A stretch of 64,000 nucleotides of DNA from Anisodus tanguticus. Taxonomy: Eukaryota > Streptophyta > Magnoliopsida > Solanales > Solanaceae. Position 1 is the stretch's first letter. Each line of letters begins with the position of its first letter. The position numbers and the translations under genes are program-made. This document shows, in pieces, positions 21,798 through 33,799 of this stretch. The notes beneath the pieces were generated by a model. It worked only from the letters and a program-made list of their open reading frames with translations, had not been told where the DNA came from and ran no database searches. The DNA lies in contig CM067549.1 of NCBI GenBank assembly GCA_034509755.1, positions 40,003,305-40,067,304 of the forward strand. The letters run 5' to 3'.

Positions 21798-21959
21798 TAT
21801 ATGAGGTTTACAAATCTTAAGAGAAAATTATGGAGATAATCTTGAAATTTTAGGATGCATGTATATATGAAGTGGCCCAACCAGCAGAACTAGGCCTCGC
21901 CTGCATGCCCGTACCCGACTGCAGGGACCCAGTTCCAGCAACCTTGGTCGACTGGCCTC

Positions 21960-22172
21960 TTGGGCCCCGCCCCGCCCACCAGCGCCCACCAAAGCGCAGA
22001 CTACCTCGATTGCGGTCCGGCGAAGCCAGCGCCCAGGCTGGCCCCGACTGATTTGGGCCAAGCCTACACCACCATGAACCTTCAACAGCCCGACGACAAT
22101 TGGTACATGGACACCGAGCCACATCTCACCTCACCCGGTCGTCAGGTAACCTATCTCAACTACGTCGGTTAA
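21960..22172 (+). pseudogene. Copia B gag tail and protease start
   Basis: The frame reads LGQAYTTMNLQQPDDNWYMD, then TEPHLTS where related elements have a DSGATSH-type active site. The Asp remains, but the Gly of the active-site turn is replaced. A frameshift follows (SSGNLSQLRRLKCPQFITVG in the next frame, 22100-22291). Confidence 0.8.
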
Positions 22173-22340
22173 AGTGTCCTCAATTTATTACTGTCGGCAA
22201 TGGTCATCGCATTCCAATTGAAGGTTATGGTAACACACACACCAAACATCCACACCCACCTTTCTCCCTAAATCACGTCATACACACCTAAAATCATTAA
22301 AAACTTAATCTCCGTTAGAAAATTCACTAGCAATAATTCT

Positions 22341-23400
22341 GTGTCTATCGAATTTGACCCTTTTGGTTTTTCTGTGAAGGAACTCAATGCGGGGAAAATT
22401 CTTACACGCTGCAATAATGTGGGAGATCTCTACCCATTCACTCAATCTTCCGCTGTCAGACCGCAAGCACCTCTATCCCTTGCGGCGATCTCTCCCTCAA
22501 CTTGGCACAACAGACTCGGACACCCCGGAGACCCAATTTTTACTTTTCTTAGGACTTCTAAGCGTATTAAATGTAATAATGGGAAAATTGTCCAACACTG
22601 TTTTTCTTGTCCACTAGGCAAACATACTCGTCTTCCATTTATGTCATCAAACAGTGTTACATTTTCTCCCTTTGATATTGTTCATGCTGATTTGTGGACA
22701 TCTCCGATTGTTAGCTCTTTGGGTCATAAATTCTATCTAGTATTCTTGGATGATCTTTCACACTTTGTCTGGATTTACCCACTGAAATTCAAATTTGAAG
22801 TTTTTGCAAAATTCCTCGAGTTTCAATAATTCATTAAAACACAATTTGAAAAATCTATCAAATCATTCTAGTGTGATAATGGATGAGAATTTAATAACTC
22901 GGCATTTCAGAATTTCTGTTCTAAACAAGGCATGGTTTTCCATTTTTCTTGTCCCTATACTTCTTCCCAAAATGGAAAGGCTGAACGAATTATACGTACC
23001 ATCAATAACATGGTTCGCATACTCTTGTTTCATGCCTGCATACCACTGCCTTTCTGGGTCTATGCTGTCAAAATGGTAGAATCCCTTCTTAATATTTTAC
23101 CAACTAGCACACTCCAAAATAAGACCCCTACCGAAATCTTATACCGTAGGCTACTATCATATGATCACCTACGTATTTTTGGATGCTTATGCTACCCCAA
23201 CATAGCCTCCACTGCACCTCGCAAACTTGCCCCTCACACTCTGCCATGTGTCTTCCTTGGTCTTTCTCCTAATCATCGGGGCTACTTGTGCTATGACATT
23301 GCTACTCGCAAAATCATCATCTCCCGTCACGTCACCTTTGACGAGACAACCTTTCCTTTTTCCAATCTCCGGAAATTTCAGCCCACCGATTACTTCTTTC
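22341..23400 (+). pseudogene. Copia B integrase
   Basis: The HHCC module is present (WHNRLGHPGDPIF, CFSCPLGKHTRLPF). The core segments are VHADLWTSPIVSSLGHKFYL, FLDDLSHFVWIYPLKFKFEV and, after a stop at 22829 and a frame change, HFSCPYTSSQNGKAERIIRT. It ends with the fold segment DHLRIFGCLCYPN and the CVFLGLSPNHRGYLCYD motif typical of this copia lineage. Three frames are needed to follow it. Confidence 0.88.
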
Positions 23401-23770
23401 TCGATGAACCGAGTCTGTCCCCGGTCATCCAAAATCTGTACCAACAACAGTCTACTATCCCGACAGCATCGTCCTCACCAGTACTGCCTACAGCCACCTG
23501 CTTTCGATCACCAACACCACTGTTGCCTTCAGTAGTGCTGTCTGGCCCTCCAGCAGCAATGCTGCCACCTAGTCCAGCTCCATGCTCTCGGTATAATACC
23601 TATACACCACCCATACTGCCTCCAGCCGAGTCTCTTGCACCTCCAGCACCACTGCTGCCCCTCAGCCCAGCAACCAGTCCCACAGCCATGCTGCCTCCCA
23701 GCCCAGCAACCTGTCCTGCAGCTATGCAGCCTCACAGTCCCGACCCACCACCACTGCCTTCTCATCGCAT
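23401..23770 (+). pseudogene. Copia B proline-rich integrase-RT linker
   Basis: Continues the 331-residue frame of 22932-23927. It is dominated by Pro, Ala, Ser and Leu with imperfect repeats of LPPSPA and SPATCP-like words, encoded by CCAGCC-type repeats. Linkers of this kind are poorly conserved and commonly repetitive. Confidence 0.8.
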
Positions 23771-25215
23771 GGAGACTCGTGCACAACACGGGATCTTTAA
23801 ACCCAAGGTTCACTTCAATCTCTCTACACAAACCTTATCACCCATTCCAAAAAATCCAAAACTAGCAAAACTGGATCCAAATTGGAATGCGGCCATGTGC
23901 GAGGAATTTAACGCTTTAACCAAGTAGAACACTTGGGATTTGGTACCTAGACCAGCTGGTGTGAATGTTATCCGGTGTATATGGATATTTCGTCACAAGT
24001 TCAGAGACAATGGTGACTTAGAGAGGTATAAGGCAAGACTAGTTCCCAATGGCACTAATCAGCAGGAGGGTATTGATTGTGGTGAGACATTCAGTCCGGT
24101 TGTTAAACCGGCCACTATTCAGACTGTTCTCAGTATTTCTATGGGCATGTATTGGCCGATTCATCAGCTTGATGTCAAGAATGCGTTTCTTCATGGGGAT
24201 TTGAAAGAGACTGTGTACATGCATCAGCCTCCTGGCTTTATTCATCCTGCAGCTCCGTAGTTTGTGTGTCGTCTCAGAAAGTCATTGTATGGATTGAAAC
24301 AGGCACCCCGCGCTTGGTATGATCAGTTCGCCAGGTATCTTCTGCAGATTGGTTTTGTATGTAGCAGGTGTGATACATCTCTCTTCACTTTTCACCGAGG
24401 TAGCAGCACTGCATATTTGCTATTATATGTCGATGACATTGTTCTTACTGCCTCATATGAGGGGTTGAAGAATGAAATCATTGCTCTACTCAAAACTGAA
24501 TTTGCTATGACTGACTTGGGCAAGCTAAGTTATTTTTTAGGTATATCGGTGACAAGATCTGCAGCCACTATGTTCATGTGTTAGCGTAAGTATGCAGAAG
24601 AGATAGTGTACAGAGCCAAGATGGCAAATTGTAAAATTATGCCAACTCTGGTGGACTCAAAATCCAAGCTTAGTGCCAATGACGGTGCGTCAGTTTCTGA
24701 TCCCACTCTATATCGGAGTCTAGCAGGTACTCTTCAGTATCTTACATTTACTAGGCCTGATATTACATCTATACCCCTCTGCCCCAACCAAGCTACTTGC
24801 CTACACGAATGCAGATTGGGCAGGATGCCCCGACACACGTCGCTCCACCTCAGGGTACTGTGTATTTCTTGGGGATAATCTTATCTCATGGTCATCCAAG
24901 TGGCAGGCAACACTTTCTCGTTCGAGTGCTGAAGTAGAATATCGCGGTGTTGCTAACGTAGTTGCTGAGATCTGTTGGCTCTGAAATCTTCTTTTGGAAC
25001 TCCAGTGTTCACTCCGCAATGCGTCTATAGTCTATTGTGACAACATATCTGCCATCGATATGTCTCATAATCCGGTCCAACATCAGCGGACTAAACATAT
25101 TGAGATGGATATCCACTTTGTGCGAGAGAAGGTTGCCCGTGGTCAGGTCAAAATATTACATGTGCCTTCCTCTTATCAGTATGCAAACATCTTCACAAAG
25201 GGACTACCGTGACAG
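23771..25215 (+). pseudogene. Copia B reverse transcriptase and RNase H
   Basis: RT starts METRAQHGIFKPKVHF, and a stop at about 23926 lies in TK*NTWDLVP. It continues FRHKFRDNGDLERYKARLVP, HQLDVKNAFLHGDLKETVYM, KSLYGLKQAPRAWYDQF and an intact catalytic box LLLYVDDIVLTAS near 24425. After TFTRPDI (about 24766) roughly 140 bp expected in the family are missing, and the frame shifts to ADWAGCPDT-like RNase H. The RNase H then shows IVYCDNISAID, HQRTKHIEMDIHFVREKVA and ANIFTKGLP. Stops at 24259 and 24582 add to the damage. Confidence 0.88.
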
Positions 25216-25278
25216 CTCTTCATCGACTTCCGATTCAGCCTTAGCGTTCGGCCTCCTCCCGCTCCGTCTGAGGGGGAG

Positions 25279-25485
25279 TATTAGCGAATATTCTCCGAAT
25301 ATTCCCTGTATATTTTGTAATTATGATAGATGTATATTTAAGGTAACTTAGGATTCTAATTATATCAGGAATCAACCTTTGTAAGGTAAGTTAGGATTCG
25401 TACCATATTAGGAATCAACCTTTGTACATCTATATATATTGTGAATAATAAAAGGAATTCCTAATGGAAATTATTCCAACTTTCA
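25279..25485 (+). repeat. Copia B 3' LTR (207 bp)
   Basis: Starts TATTAGCGAATATTC (TG changed to TA) right after the polypurine tract and ends TTCCAACTTTCA. Inside is a diverged direct repeat of about 43 bp, each unit ending GGAATCAACCTTTGTA. TATATATAT near 25430 may be the TATA box. Confidence 0.8.
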
Positions 25486-26391
25486 CTTTTGTTGTTTTTT
25501 GTGGTTCTGGTTGTAGTCGTCTATTGCTGAAACAATTAAGCACTTTGGTGCTGTTGTAAAATGCATTTATTATTTAGTAGTATCATTTGTGTGAAATGTG
25601 TATGTTTTATGCACAACTCTATTGGATATGTGTATGCTCATGTTTGTAAATCAGAGATAATAATCCAACTGATTCAAGACAAGTTTGAAACTTAATTGCA
25701 CATATATTATTGTAATCAGCAAAAACAAACATATATCCGACAAAATTTGCACAAAAAGTGTCATCTAAGTCAACCTCAATGTAATGTACTTGGCCTTAAA
25801 TCAACGTCAGCTTAGGATCATACATTATCACATTACATATCAAACTAAAGCACAAACATAGTTTTAATGTCCTTCTCCACTCAGTTGGTGTTGTTGCTTG
25901 TTCGTCTTCTTCAACAACCCCGATATCACAATATTAGCTTGAGTTGGAATTTCCGGATCATACCAATCGAAAAACCTACAAGGAGTCGAAATAGGGACTG
26001 CATTTGCATGGCGGCCTCAATATTTGTAGGTGTTGGGATCTGCTTTTTTCTTTAATGATATTTCACTTATTTCATAAATAAATAAAAAGGCAAAGAGACC
26101 TACTATCTTTATAAATCTTTCTAAACCAATGTCTTTTTTTTTTTCCATTAAACTTCACACTAGAACAAAGGTGGAGAGGATACAAACTCTCATACTCTTT
26201 TGGACATTATAGCATTTTAGGACATTATAGCGTGATAAACTATATCAAATAAAGAAACAAAGCACATGCCTTCTACCATAAATTGAATAAGAGAAAATTG
26301 AAGTTTATGAAATTAGATTTATACTACTTTGATTTATATTTCATAGCTCAACTACATGTTTTTTAAATATTAATGCAGTTAAAATTTACTA
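25486..26391. other. Unassigned AT-rich spacer
   Basis: A plus-strand frame at 25867-26055 has no recognisable motif. Nothing else was identified. Confidence 0.4.
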
Positions 26392-26705
26392 TGTTTTACA
26401 CAAAATTTCTAATAAATGACAAAAAATCAAAGACTGACGTGTCAACGCACATCTATAGAAACTATTCAATAAATAAACACAAATATACCGTGTATACACA
26501 AATTGTATACACGAAATCCAAAACAAATAAGTTACCGAAATTGTAATTAAAGCTGTACACAAACTTTCCATAGTTGTAGAATTCTTGTACAAGTATAATT
26601 ATGATTTTAGAAGTATAGTAGGAATAGGAATTTCCATATTTGGAGATTATAAATTGTATATATACATCATCATTAATGAAAATAATCAAGATATTATTTC
26701 TTTCA
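26392..26705 (+). repeat. Copia C 5' LTR (start approximate)
   Basis: The right end is secure: ATTATTTCTTTCA followed directly by TGGTATCATAAGTC, a near-match to the initiator Met primer-binding site. It closely parallels the right end of the copia E LTR (AATAATCAAGGGGATTATTTCTTTCA type). The left end at TGTTTTACAC (26392) is chosen by analogy with TGTTAAACA in copia E and is uncertain, since the 3' LTR is missing. Confidence 0.55.
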
Positions 26706-26868
26706 TGGTATCATAAGTCTAGGGCTAAAATACCTTCTCTCCAAAACTTCCGTTGCCCCCTTCTTTTCTCGGTTTCCGTGACCTACTCTCGGATTCCGTG
26801 AATTTTTTTTCTCCTCCTCTATTCCCAATTTTTTTCCAAATCCCTAATTCACCTATTGTTCTTTCGTT

Positions 26869-27503
26869 ATGTCTACGTCAAAGAACATGTTTCATCATGC
26901 CTTTACAGTTTCAAACATCAAGAACCACGTCCCTATTGTTCTTGAAATGGAAAGCGTCCAATACACGACGTGGGCGGAATTATTCAAAGTTCATGCACGC
27001 TCACATCAAGTCCTCCATCACATAATCTCCTCGGTACCTGGCGTGGAGAAGGTGCCTACCACCGAGGATAATCCTACGTTATGGAGAACCCTTGATGCTA
27101 CCGTTCTCTAGTGAATTTATTCCACTATCTCTACAGACCTCTTATAGACGATTATTGAACCCGACGCTACGACGATAGACACTTGAAATATGGTGCGTGA
27201 TATATTCCAAGATAACAAGAATTCTCGTGCTGTCACTCATGAGTAAGAATTTTCCCATGTTAACATGGAAGATTTTCCTAACATCTCGGCCTATTATAAA
27301 AGGCTGAAAGAACTGGCGGACCAACTCCGCAATGTTGGTGCGCCCGTTACCAATGATCGCCTTGTTCTTCAAATGGTTGCAGGCCTATCTGAGGCCTATA
27401 ATGGCGTTGGAACACTACTTCGTCAGAGTAATCCTTTACCACTATTTTATCAGGCCCATTCTATGCTCACATAGGAAGAGACCGGTTTGGCTAAAAAGGC
27501 GGC
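26869..27503 (+). pseudogene. Copia C gag, first part
   Basis: Starts MSTSKNMFHHAFTVSNIKNH, then VPIVLEMESVQYTTWAELFK. A TAG stop lies after LDATVL (27109), where copia E has LQWIYSTIS. More stops follow (27145, 27182, 27242), then an open part MEDFPNISAYYKRLKELADQ with RLVLQMVAGLSEAYNGVGTL. The frame runs into the inserted LTR right after GLAKKAA. Confidence 0.85.
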
Positions 27504-30500
27504 TGTCGCGCCCTATTTTGACATGAGTCGCCACCTAATTATTTATGGTGAATTAGGACACCTAAATATTAAACTAAATGTTGCAATGTAAACTCCGATT
27601 TTAATGGTCTATGAAACTATAAGATTCTAGGTAAGGGTTCTTTATTATCCTAAAGGGAAGGGGTTAGGCATCCTTTAAGATCCGCTAACATGCGGTTATC
27701 CGGTCAAACTCAGGTTAATATTATACTAAGAAAAATGCATTTTTAAAATATGAAGTTAAAAAGATGTTTGCAAATAATTAATGAAAGAGATGCATTTTGT
27801 ACATGTATGCATTTGCATGGTATAAAAAAATACATATAAAGTTGAAAAAGTATGCATTTGTGACAATAATAAAAAGCAAATTATTTATAATTCCAAAGAA
27901 GTAATTTTTTTTGGGGAATCATTTTGAGTTGCAAAATGCAAAAAAAGGATAAACTTTTGTATAATTAACAATGCGAATAAAAGATGACCAAAGTTGTTTT
28001 GAAAATCTTGAATATGCACGACGAGCCTAAAACTAAATGAACTAGCGAAGGATTTCTATTTTTTGCACTAACCGAACCTACAAATAAATAAACTAGCGAC
28101 GTGTTTTAAACTACCCTATCAATTATCCATTCGTGACCTAATTATTCTAAATATCTAACAATCACACAACATTAAATAATTATTACATGCCCAAAAAATA
28201 GAAATAACAGAATTAAAGAGTAATAATAAAAGGGGAACTAAGGCGGATGACGATGTCATCTAGCCCTATTTGTTTTGAAATCCCGAGGTTGGAGAATGCA
28301 AGGAGTGTGAATGCGGGTCTTCGTTTGACAATAGTCATGATGAGTCTCATAAAGAGATTCTTCGTTGCTCCCGATGCATTTCATGTAAAACAAAAGAAAA
28401 GAGAAGGATTAGTGGCGGAACATGAAAATATATACATAAGAAAATGTAAATAAATAATTCATGAAAGGTAATATGTTGTTGGGCCTCAGGTTCAAGTCAC
28501 TTCCCAAATCCTTTACTTACCTAAACGAATCCAATACCAAACTATGCCCTATATGTATGCTTACTGCATGATCATGCTTATGTGTTGATATAATAATGCA
28601 ACGATAACTTTAACATGGAAAGTCGGTCCAATTGAGTATAAAATGCTAACACATGTCCCATTTAAACTAACCAACAAATTATCATGGCATTAGAAGGGCT
28701 GAGAAGGTACTTCATGCTAACATTGGTACTCAATCAAACAAGGGCAAACACGTGGTCAATTTAGAAAGAACATGGAGACCTATAAATACACAGATGATCA
28801 TTCAAATGCAGCTTCTCAAATGTACAAGGTCAATTAAGCCAAAACTAATTATGCAGAATCCCATTCATGCTGCACTACTAGGCATAATGACACTGAGGTA
28901 AGTAAGGCCTTACATGACTAGTTTGACAATCATACTGGACTTAATAATAGACAAACAATCAAATAACGTGGAATCTTCAGGTACACATGATTGTCTAGGC
29001 TAAATTGAGCACATAAAACCAGTTGGTTAGCCGATGTATGATACAGTGTGACTTAGAGGACTTGGTATACTTTTGTGGGAATAATTCTACACTTAGACAG
29101 GTAAAGGCAAATGTGTAATCAACTCAACGGGCATAGGAGACAACAGAAATGATTAAATGATTATATAGGGACAACACCTTAAGTATGCAGGGCTATTGAT
29201 GTCAATTTTAGACATGTACAATCATGTTCAGAATGTGTTAGGCATGGTGACACTTTAAATTAAACCTAACATGGTTATCAAATAGACCCTAAATTAACAA
29301 ACCAAATATCACAAAAACATCTAGAACATGCTAAAATGGAATAGAGACTTAACAGAGATAGGCATGATTCCATATTCCTTAGTCCATGTGTAATCCACTC
29401 ATTCAGAAACCAGCAAGCATACATAAGACTCATAATAACTATCTCAGGTTCATTTTATATAGGTTTTAGGCATGCTGGTGAACCTTCAAATCTAAAATGC
29501 TTCATACTACTACTCTCAAATCACATGAACAGACCAAATACAAACATATACCCAAGCTAGGCTCTTGTTATTATTCAACATGAGGTTTAGACAAGTCGAA
29601 ACTCAAAGCATATATGCATATTCAGAACTGGACTAGACATGACTTGATCCTCAAAGTAAACCAGACTATCAAAATGACAATTTGTATCACAAGCTTCACT
29701 TAAACAAATACACAAATTACATAGAAATAGATCTAAAACTCAACACGTATAGACACAAATAAACAGGTAGACATGCCAATATCATAGGGGCATTAAGCTA
29801 ATCACATTATATTCATTTTAAAGGAAAACATGCTGAATCTTAAATGACCCTGCCTCGTGGCCTTTATTAAACGAATACTGAACCATATACACGTCGCGTG
29901 CCCTTAAGTAGAATCTTACATGATATTCAAGCATACATTATCAACTGGACAAGCAAGACATCACATAATACTTAACCAAATTAAGAATGATCCTTTCAAA
30001 ACAGGTTACTAATAATATTCTGATACACTGTATTAAAATATAAATAACTTAACAACTATGTTACTCAGCTTAAGCACAAATAACTTAACCAAATATCATA
30101 TCTAAACATCTTTGCTAATCTACATAGGATTTTACTAATCAGATAAACACATCAATCATGATAACAAAACATGTATGAATGTTACTAATTTAACTTAACT
30201 AAAACCAAATAGGTTATATTACGTAAGGAAACTTAAGCATTTAATCACAGAAGTAGCTAAGCTGAATCAACACATGAAGCACATAACACACACAAAAAAA
30301 GAAAAATAAAGGGGGCTGAGGGGAATTCGATCTTACCTTCTCCGGGTAGCGAACTAAGGCGTCGTCTCGAATCGTCGAATCCACTCGGAGAAGTTGTGTT
30401 TATGCGATTGATAAAGAACAAGAGCTTAAGTGTTTTCCGGCTTTGTCGAGCCAGAACCGAGAGTAAAATAGAGATTTTGAGAATCGAAAGCTGCTTTTGT

Positions 30501-31717
30501 GAAACCACCAGATGGGTCGTTTCTTTGCAACAGCTAAAAAGAGGGTTTTTATTATCTGAAAACTCCCCCTTCAACAACCCACAAAGGGTTCTATTTATAG
30601 TCCCAACTGAGACCCTAATGGCTAAGATTTGAAAATTGAATTCAAAGTAAAAGGCTGAAAATGTGACGGTTTTTTTGTCGAAAACCGAGATGATAAAGAA
30701 GAGGTAGGGGTTTGTGTTCTTACCCACCGAGTTCTTGAAGGTGTTCTAGAGGCCCACTGCAGCATGCATGTTTTGCTGGTCGATTTGACTCGGACGAGCT
30801 ATTCAAAGCTCTGGGTTTGCAGCAAAGGGGACTGGGTGATGCGAGGCAGGTGAGGGGCGAATATCCGGTGGATTTTGGAGGTGGAGCCAGCGAAGGACCG
30901 CCGGATTTTGGGGAGGGTCGTCTGGTTTTGGGAGGCGTCGTTTGGTTTTGGGTTGATTTTAGGTTTAGTTGGTTTTTCGGGTTGGTGTTGGACGATGGGG
31001 GGTTCTAATTGGGATTGGGCTCGGGTCAGTTGGATATTGGGCTGGGCGAATTGGTTTTTTGGGTAAAGGGATGTAGGGTTGTTATGTTTTAGGTTTTGAG
31101 GAGTAATATGGGTTGGGTCGAATTGGGACTCGATTGGGTATTGGGGGTGTCCGATTGGGCTAGCCGATTTTGGGCTAAAATTTAGTTGTGTTGGTTCAGG
31201 GATAAGTGAAATAAAAGGGGAATAGGGAGTTGGGCTGTTGGGTCTGGGCCGAAAATAGGAGTTAATTTGGAAATGGACTTTGGAGGTTGATAGAATGTTT
31301 TGGGTAGAAATTATTTTGGGTTGGGAAATAAAATGGTTTATGGGTTTAAAAATATAAAAGGGATTTAATATTAAAAATGCTTTGAATAAATGTAAATTAC
31401 TTAGGATATAGTATAACGATGTTATAATAATAAAACATAATACTTGTGAAATGCTTAATGCTTAATTAAACTAAAAATACGATGTCATTTTGCGTAAATA
31501 AAATAATGTAGAATATTAGGATAAAAAATTATGATCATGATTAAAAAGGCAAAATGTTGTAGAAATACGAATAATAATAATAATAATATATAAATATATA
31601 TATGTATATATATATATATATGCCTATATGTATATATATTAAATTGTTTTGAGGTGTCAAAAAATATTTAAAACCGCGAATAAATCGGAAAATACGGGAC
31701 AAAATTGGGTGTCAACA
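27504..31717 (-). mobile_element. Solo LTR of a large Ty3/gypsy-type element (4.2 kb) nested in copia C gag
   Basis: Begins TGTCGCGCCCTATTTTG and ends GGGTGTCAACA on the plus strand (TG..CA). It is flanked by GCGGC on both sides (27499-27503 and 31718-31722). Removing it and one GCGGC restores the gag reading AAKKAAT-like seen in copia E (49261). No gag or pol is inside. The minus strand has a strong TATA box CTATAAATAGAACCC near 30588-30602, about 1.1 kb from the 31717 end, so the LTR probably reads on the minus strand. The long LTR length and termini (TGTTGACACCC... on the minus strand) fit Tat/Ogre-type elements; that assignment is tentative. Confidence 0.8.
30588..30602 (-). promoter_or_regulatory. 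TATA box in the nested solo LTR
   Basis: CTATAAATAGAACCC on the minus strand is a near-ideal plant TATA box within the LTR. It supports minus orientation and places the transcription start near 30560. Confidence 0.5.
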
Positions 31718-32262
31718 GCGGCTACCGGAGCAAATTCCATCGTGATGATGACCACGTCCGACGACCCTCACTCATTCTCCAAAAGTTCGAGACAAAATCG
31801 TAACAACGGTGGCTGCAAAAAAGAGAGGTCAAAATCGTAAAAATAATGACAAAAAACTGTGGTGGAATTCGCGGTGGAAATCGCAGTGGTAACGGTGGTG
31901 GTGGGGGATGACGTTATAGTGGCGGCAACAGTAGTGGACCTCAGAGCAGTGGGCCACAGTCTAACTGGCCCCATCTGCGGGCCGTTGACAGTGGGGTTGG
32001 GCCAGTGGCCATTGGCCAAACAACCCCTATTTTCCACCTTGTCCGAATTCGAGAAACTGGGCTCAATTCCAGCAAAATTCTGGGCCCAGTTTCTCGGTCC
32101 AACACAGTGGCAGCAGATACAATTCTGGGTCGGGGCAACAGGCAGGCTTGCGTGGGCCTTGGCCCCCAGGCATTCCATGTTGCGGTCCCAAATCAGATCT
32201 CGATACCTACAAATATTGAGGCCGCCATGCATACATTTGGATTAAATTCTCCGGACGCGAAT
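31718..32262 (+). pseudogene. Copia C gag tail after the nested LTR
   Basis: Resumes with ATGANSIVMMTTSDDPHSFS, matching the copia E stretch ATGTSPIVMMASSPSS. It is followed by Gly/Asn-rich low complexity and a Gly/Pro/Gln-rich tail in changing frames. A TGA replaces the Trp codon of the NWYMDTG-type protease entry at about 32263. Confidence 0.75.
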
Positions 32263-33683
32263 TGATACATAGACACCGGCACCACTTCTCACATGACGTC
32301 CGACCAAGGTACTCTCTCATCTTATTTCATTTTGAGCAAAAATTGTGGCATTGTTGTTGGTAATGACAACTCAATTCCAATTCGATGTTTTGGACATACC
32401 ACTTTATCTCTCCCACATCCACCTCTAGGTTTGAAAAATATTCTTCATGCCCTAACTTAATTAAAAATTTGGTGTGTGTCCGAAAATTCACCACTGATAA
32501 TTGAATTTTTGTTAATTTTGATCCTTTTGGGTTTTCTATGAAGAATTTCAAGACGGGGATACCTCTAATGAGATACAATAGTAGGGGAGAGCTTTATCCT
32601 ACCACAACCACCACCACTTCCACGAGTCAAGCCATGCTGTCTACTTTTTCTGCTCTTGCTCCTTCCTTGTGGCATGCACATTTGGATCATCCGGGGTCGT
32701 CTATTATTTCTTCTTTGCATAAAAATAATTTTATTTCTTGTAAGGGTACGCGGAGTACTCCACTTTGTTCTTCTTGTCCGTTAGGGAAACATGTTAAATT
32801 ACCATTTGTAGCCTCTACCTCTCGTACTTTGATGTCTTTTGACATTATTCATAGTGATTTATGGACATCTCCCGTTTTAAGTTCTTTGGGCCATCGTTAG
32901 TATGTCTTATTTTTTGGATGATTATTCTAACTTTTTGTGGACCTTTCCTTTATCCAAGAAGTCTCAAGTTTTTTTCACCTTCTTAAAATTTAGAGCATTC
33001 ATCCGTACCCAATTCGAACGGAAAATTAAAAATATTCAATGTGATAATGGCAAGAAATATGATAATGGGCCGTTTCGAGAGTTTTGTGACATTAATGGCA
33101 TAGCATTTCATTTTTCTTGTCCTCATACGTCCTCACAAAATGGAAAAGCCGAAAGAAAAATTTGTACCATTAATAGTATTGTCCGAACCCTGTTAGCCCA
33201 TGCTTCCTTACCCCATTCCTTTTGGCATCATGCATTACAAATGACTACATATCTCCTTAACATCATCCCTAACAAAAACCTAGCATATCATTCCCCACTT
33301 AAACTTCTTTACAATAAAGATCCTTCGTATTCTCATCTTAGGGTGTTTGAGTGTTTATGCTATCCTCTTTTCCATCAACTATAATTAACAAACTTCAAGC
33401 CTGTTCTACCGCTTGTGTGTTTTTGGGTTATCCATCTAATCATCGTGGTTACAAGTGTTTTGATTTATCCTATAATAAAATCATAATTAGTCGCCATGTT
33501 ATTTTTTATGAAACTCAATTTTCGTTTGCTAAAGTGTGTAGTTCCGTGCCTAGTTCGTATAACTTTTTAGATGATAGGGTCTCACCATATATTATCCACC
33601 ATTTATCCGAATTGTCCCGTGACCAAAATCCGCCACAGGCCCACTGCCTGCTGGCCCACAGATTCCCATCCCCACTGGTCTAG
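32263..33683 (+). pseudogene. Copia C protease remnant and integrase
   Basis: The protease box YIDTGTTSHMTSDQGTLSS follows the stop. The integrase N-terminus reads LWHAHLDHPGSSIISSLHKN, with the usual LGHPG Gly replaced by Asp, and CSSCPLGKHVKLPF. The core has IIHSDLWTSPVLSSLGHR, then a stop at 32898. It continues in a new frame as FLDDYSNFLWTFPLSKKSQV, IQCDNGKKYDNGPFREF and HFSCPHTSSQNGKAERKICT, carrying the D, D and E positions. The end motif CVFLGYPSNHRGYKCFDLSY is present after one more frame change (33351-33683). Confidence 0.88.
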
Positions 33684-33799
33684 TCCGTCAATGCACAAAT
33701 AACCTGCACATGAGGCCTATTTCATAGCCCAATACCGATTTCGGTACTGTTTCCCACCCCCATACCACTTCTATTTCTGCGTCGGTACCAGTTTCAGGT

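Larger units (their letters stand above)
21870..25485 (+). mobile_element. Ty1/copia retrotransposon B, 5'-truncated
   Basis: A plus-strand element that starts inside the gag tail and ends with a 3' LTR at 25279-25485, preceded by the purine tract GAGGGGGAG. Order: gag tail and protease (21960-22172), integrase (22341-23300), linker (23400-23760), RT (23770-24640), RNase H (24660-25215). It closely resembles copia D in protein motifs and organisation. No 5' LTR or gag body is present; the left edge abuts the right flank of copia A. Several stops and a deletion in the RT/RNase H region show it is dead. Confidence 0.9.

Noticed and set aside
21828..22124. Minus-strand frames rich in Trp, Gly and Arg
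   Set aside because: They are the complement of the GC-rich gag tail of copia B, which reads on the plus strand.
30257..30727. A 156-residue minus-strand frame in the solo LTR
   Set aside because: It has no recognisable domain, lies in the LTR around the putative TATA box and transcription start, and is probably fortuitous.
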